NCBI RefSeq assembly: GCF_010389155.1
Contig: NC_057763.1
Coordinates: 10,664,649 to 10,728,648, forward strand
Direction of reading: 5' to 3'
Source: Erigeron canadensis
Lineage: Eukaryota > Streptophyta > Magnoliopsida > Asterales > Asteraceae
Length of the DNA: 64,000 nucleotides
Both the position numbers and the translations under genes were made by a program. Positions within the stretch are counted from its first letter, which is position 1. Each line of letters begins with the position of its first letter. Under the pieces are notes generated by a model, which saw only the letters and a list, made by a program, of their open reading frames with translations, ran no database searches and was not told where the DNA came from. Shown piece after piece: positions 60,822 through 64,000 of the stretch.

Positions 60822-61434
60822 GAACGAATTGCATTTTTGGTCCCTGTGTTATCACACCATTTGCAATATTGGTCCAAACATTTGCAAAGTGGCGATTCGG
60901 GTGCCACAAATGGAAAAGTTTTGCAATTCTGGCCCATTTTTAACTTTCCGTCCATATGTCTCCGTTATTCGACTCACGTGCGTGTCACGTTAGGGGTAGA
61001 TTTGTCCATTTAATGCGTTTGGACCAGAATTGCAACAACAAACAGAAAATCCACCCTCTCACGTGAGGGGCAGGTCCTCAATTTCTTTAATCACAACATT
61101 CTCTGGACTTTGCAAATAAGTATTTAAAATTGTTTTCCCCTTTTCTATATAAATTTCTAACAAATTAGGCTTGCCAACATACTTCAATAAATACCTAACT
61201 TCATCATCATTACCTAAAGCATGAAGACCATAATCCAAGTCACTATCTAGAGCTTTAAAGTGATACCACAGTGGAACCTTCTCAGTATACCCTAGCTTTT
61301 TAAGCATGACATTCACTTCAAGTACGGAAAACTGGTCACCATCTACATAATCGACATAACTTACATTTCCACCAACAAATCTTCTGCCTGGATGCTTCTT
61401 AGTAAATGCCCCCCGTGATGGATTTCCAAAGTAA
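60822..61434 (-). mobile_element. Internally deleted MULE (TIR plus PB1-like domain)
   Basis: The terminal inverted repeat at about 60822-61050 opens like that of the large MULE (GCATTTTTGGTCCCTGTG). The PB1-like domain of the transposase lies directly against it on the minus strand, without the catalytic part. The other end is beyond or lost at the Tat LTR (61526). Confidence 0.65.
61059..61434 (-). pseudogene. MULE transposase PB1-like domain fragment
   Basis: Open for 125 codons: NPSRGAFTKKHPGRRFVGGN, VDGDQFSVLEVN, VPLWYHFKALDSDLDYGLHA, YIEKGKT..., stop at 61059. It matches the N-terminal domain at 22880 in motif order (R/GxFTKxxPGRR/K, DGDQFSVL, PxWYHFK, DLxYGLHALGxDD). The rest of the transposase is absent, and the stop comes next to the terminal repeat. 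It is in better coding condition than the same part of the large MULE. Confidence 0.75.
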
Positions 61435-62632
61435 AATAATTAGGGTTTTTTCCTGTCAAAATAAAATTAGGGTTTTTTAAGATAACAAAACATAAACACT
61501 TATATATACAAATTATCTTGATCACTGATGAGCAGGAAGTTTAACTTAATTTTCGTAACAAGTTTTAAGTTTATATTTTACAAGGTTAACTTCTCTACTA
61601 CACTCACTCTCAGGCAGTGGACCCGATCGTTTATAGTATAGTAAGTCGGTAAGACCAGGATCGTTCTCAGGGACTATGTCTAAGAATGTAGCTAGGTGTA
61701 ATTCTAAGATTGGTGGGGTATGTCACTACTTAACTAACTAAGACTAACAAAAGCTTCCAACCGCTTAGTCTAGCGAGGAAGCACGAAATGATTTGAAAAT
61801 GAAAACCAAAACTATAATAATTAAAACGATACATCTACTTGGAACTAGTTCACATGCCACATAGATCATCTACCATATTACTTATAATTGTTGAACGACT
61901 AATCACGACTAAGCTACCTATCAAGTCCCCCGGTCTAAGTGGTCAAGATTCCTGTCAAGTCACCTAACCCTTTAATTAAGCTTCCTGTTAAGCCACCTAA
62001 TTAAGATTATAAACTAAGCCTGTTTTTATTGCCTAACCTTTATAGTTTAACGGGATTCCTGTTAAGTCACCTAAATAGTTTGGTTTCCTGTCAAGTCCCC
62101 AACCTACTTTAACTAGGTCAAACATAAAAACGGTTCAACAATTACAAGCAAATAGTATCACTACATAGGCATGATCACATTATCCAAGCAGATGCATAAC
62201 AATCTAGCTACTCATGGCAAAACACATAACACTAACAATCATTAATAGAAAAGAATCCATAGTAACAATTGCTAAATAAATAGTCTTGCAACAAAGTATG
62301 CTAGTAACAATAATAAAAGTACTTAAACAATAAAAAGAGAGAAATCAAACTAAAGAGGTGAATAATTGATGATGCCGGATTACTGTTGATCATGCCATGG
62401 TAACTTACGCATGCGCCACACCGAACACTCTCCTAGTTGTTGAAGAATCCTCTTAATTATTGAATGCGGCTACTAATAATTAAATTGAGATTGATAATTG
62501 ATTGATTGTTGGTGCTTGATCTTCTAGATGATATGGTGGTGTTAAGAGGGTTTAGTTCTAATGGAAATACCCTAAAAATGGCCCCCAAGTTGCCTGGAGG
62601 AAACAAGCTACTGCCCTAGGGTTTTAGAGGGG

Positions 62633-62640
62633 TATTTATA
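62633..62640 (-). promoter_or_regulatory. TATA box of the minus-strand Tat LTR
   Basis: TATAAATA on the minus strand (context CCTATAAATACC), 35 bp downstream of the palindrome array in the direction of transcription. Confidence 0.7.
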
Positions 62641-62674
62641 GGTTTTTGGATAAAACCTAGCTGAACTGGGTTGA

Positions 62675-62821
62675 CCAGCGGCGCTGGTGGCTGGGCCTGA
62701 TGGGCCAGCGGCGCTGGTTTGCACTAGCGGCGCTGGGATGCTTAAGGGAGCGGCGCTGGATTTCTCCAGCGGCGCTAGTAGATGACTGACCAGCGGTGCT
62801 GGCTGTTGCCAGCGGCGCTGA
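62675..62821. repeat. Palindrome array CCAGCGGCGCTGG x7 in Tat LTR
   Basis: Copies start at 62675, 62705, 62724, 62747, 62766, 62790 and 62809, four with mismatches in arms or core. After the first, spacing alternates 19 and 23-24. Core GCGGCGC as in the other two arrays, but with different arms (CCA/TGG instead of CACT/AGTG). Confidence 0.93.
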
Positions 62822-63059
62822 TGGCTCCTGCTGCACCTCCTGCGTCTTCGTTCAGCTCCGAATCGCTTCCTTGTGTCTTGTAATCATCATAGGCTTCCCT
62901 CCTGAGTTACTTGATGCCATTTACCCTGTCTCGCATCTTCCATGAATCTATATAAACATGCAATTCATTAAGTACCAAAAGTTCCAGAATATTAACTCAT
63001 TTAGACATAGAAATGAAGCCTTTCAATAGGGGTTTTTATCACAATTTGGACGCTCATCA

Positions 63060-63075
63060 TATACCCCCACACTTA
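63060..63075 (-). other. Polypurine tract of the minus-strand Tat element
   Basis: The minus strand reads TAAGTGTGGGGGTATA directly before the LTR start TGATGAGC. Confidence 0.88.
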
Positions 63076-64000
63076 AGTCTTTGCTTGTCCCCAAGCAAAT
63101 AGTCCCATAAGATAAAACAATTGATGAGTGGAGAACAGTCATGCAAAGTAAAAAGTAATCTACTATATTGAATTCATTTGAAAGAACAGTCATGCAAAGT
63201 GTTTTGAGAAAGCTTTAGACAAAATCAGTAAGCTATAGCTAGAGGCGAGATAATTGGTCAATTAGAACTAAAAGCTAACTTTATACTTGTGTTAATACCT
63301 CTAAAACAGTTATACATCCATATGTCTTACAGCTTAATCTTACTACTTTCTGCTAACTAGTTAAGCACCTAATTAAGGTTTGTATAGCAATCGGAACTAC
63401 TAGCTACTAGCAAGGCATTTCACATTTCAAGGTTTGTGTACTTGTGAGTCATTACTTAGACACACTCCTACACTACAGTCATGCTCACTAGCTAAATACA
63501 AAAGCAATTACATGATATTATCATCTTTAATAGTTGAGACAGCGGTGACAGGTCGGTGATTCCTCACTAGCATAGTGACATAACTTAACTAAAAGTTCAC
63601 ATCAAGACAGCGGTGACAGGTCGGTGGTTCCCCACGCGCAAAGCGACATAACTTGATGTATATTGATTTTACTCATTAATAGTTCTTTGAACTTTAATTA
63701 ATCTACTGATTGCCTTTTCTTTAAGATACTACATTATTCATGCATAGACATTTATCAGAGATCCCAGATGACTCATACTCCTACTCCACAGGCAACTAGT
63801 TCACATTAAATAGTGTAAGAATTAAGGCGAACCATACATCTAAACTAGTTCCTACACAAGCACGTATAATTAAGTCCAATTAATATACCTATACTAATGA
63901 CTAGATAGCTCTAATTGCTAGGCATATTAAAGTCCGGTTAAGTGTACTATGGCAAACATAATCGCATACAGTTTTAGTCTAAGCTCTAATTCAGTTGGAA
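63076..64000 (-). other. 3' internal region of the minus-strand Tat element
   Basis: No ORF. Next to the tract is GCTTGGGGACAAGCAAAGAC (minus strand), the usual Tat string. A 68-bp spaced direct repeat (AGACAGCGGTGACAGGTCGG at 63537 and 63605) is the only other structure seen. Confidence 0.6.

Larger units (their letters stand above)
61526..63059 (-). mobile_element. Tat-type Gypsy 3' LTR (1534 bp), minus strand
   Basis: Inverted ends TGATGAGC...GCTCATCA. On its right a polypurine tract (minus strand TAAGTGTGGGGGTATA) identifies it as the 3' LTR of an element extending past the window. Inside (minus order): palindrome array, TATA box (62633-62640), copies of TTCCTGTCAAGTCACCTAA (61949, 61982, 62056, 62085, partial 61914), then the GGCAGTGGACCCGATCG block (61613). 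Confidence 0.9.

Overview
The window is nuclear DNA from a flowering plant. It has GT-AG split genes, a secondary-wall cellulose synthase, a QWRF-motif microtubule protein, and dense nested LTR retrotransposons, MULEs, a PIF/Harbinger element, SINEs and MITEs. The accessory ORF behind the Copia pol and the Tat and Tekay LTR types resemble elements I know from Asteraceae, so an asterid, probably Asteraceae, is my best guess. That assignment is inference.

Layout. 1-11949 is a minus-strand Ty1/Copia element of SIRE/Maximus type: LTR, tRNA-Met primer site, gag, protease, integrase, RT/RNase H and a long post-pol accessory ORF that runs off the left edge. All its coding parts are damaged, and its pol holds a small solo LTR with a 5-bp target duplication. 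The same LTR carries a polypurine tract on its other side, so it also seems to be the 3' LTR of a second, pol-less Copia remnant (11950-13572). 15570-21724 is an apparently intact 13-exon CESA7 (IRX3-type) gene encoding 1040 residues. 21981-28829 is a complete but dead Mutator-like element with about 190-bp TIRs and an 11-bp target duplication; its transposase gene is broken and contains a Tat-type solo LTR. 29967-34047 (minus) is a six-exon QWRF (AUG8/EDE1/SCO3 family) gene of 530 residues. 35268-38183 is a decayed PIF/Harbinger element holding nested MITEs. 39736-43725 (minus) is a truncated Ty3/Gypsy Tekay chromovirus. 43.7-49.7 kb is AT-rich DNA with SINEs, MITEs and an orphan Copia LTR. 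49694-57607 contains a Tekay LTR inserted in the 3' half of a Tat-type Gypsy element with its accessory ORF and LTR. 57.6-61.5 kb has a tandem duplication, microsatellites, MITEs, a SINE head and a deleted MULE. 61526-64000 (minus) is another Tat LTR and the start of its internal region.

Only CESA7 and the QWRF gene look like functional host genes. CESA7 makes secondary-wall cellulose at the plasma membrane. QWRF proteins bind microtubules, which guide cellulose synthase, but nothing here shows the two genes are co-regulated.

The strongest unexplained signal is in the retroelement promoters and LTRs. Three LTRs carry arrays of odd palindromes built on a GCGGCGC/GCGCCGC core, with alternating short and long spacing. 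Two unrelated Gypsy lineages (Tat and Tekay) share the same 15-bp palindrome. In the two Tat LTRs the array ends 35-53 bp upstream of a TATA box.
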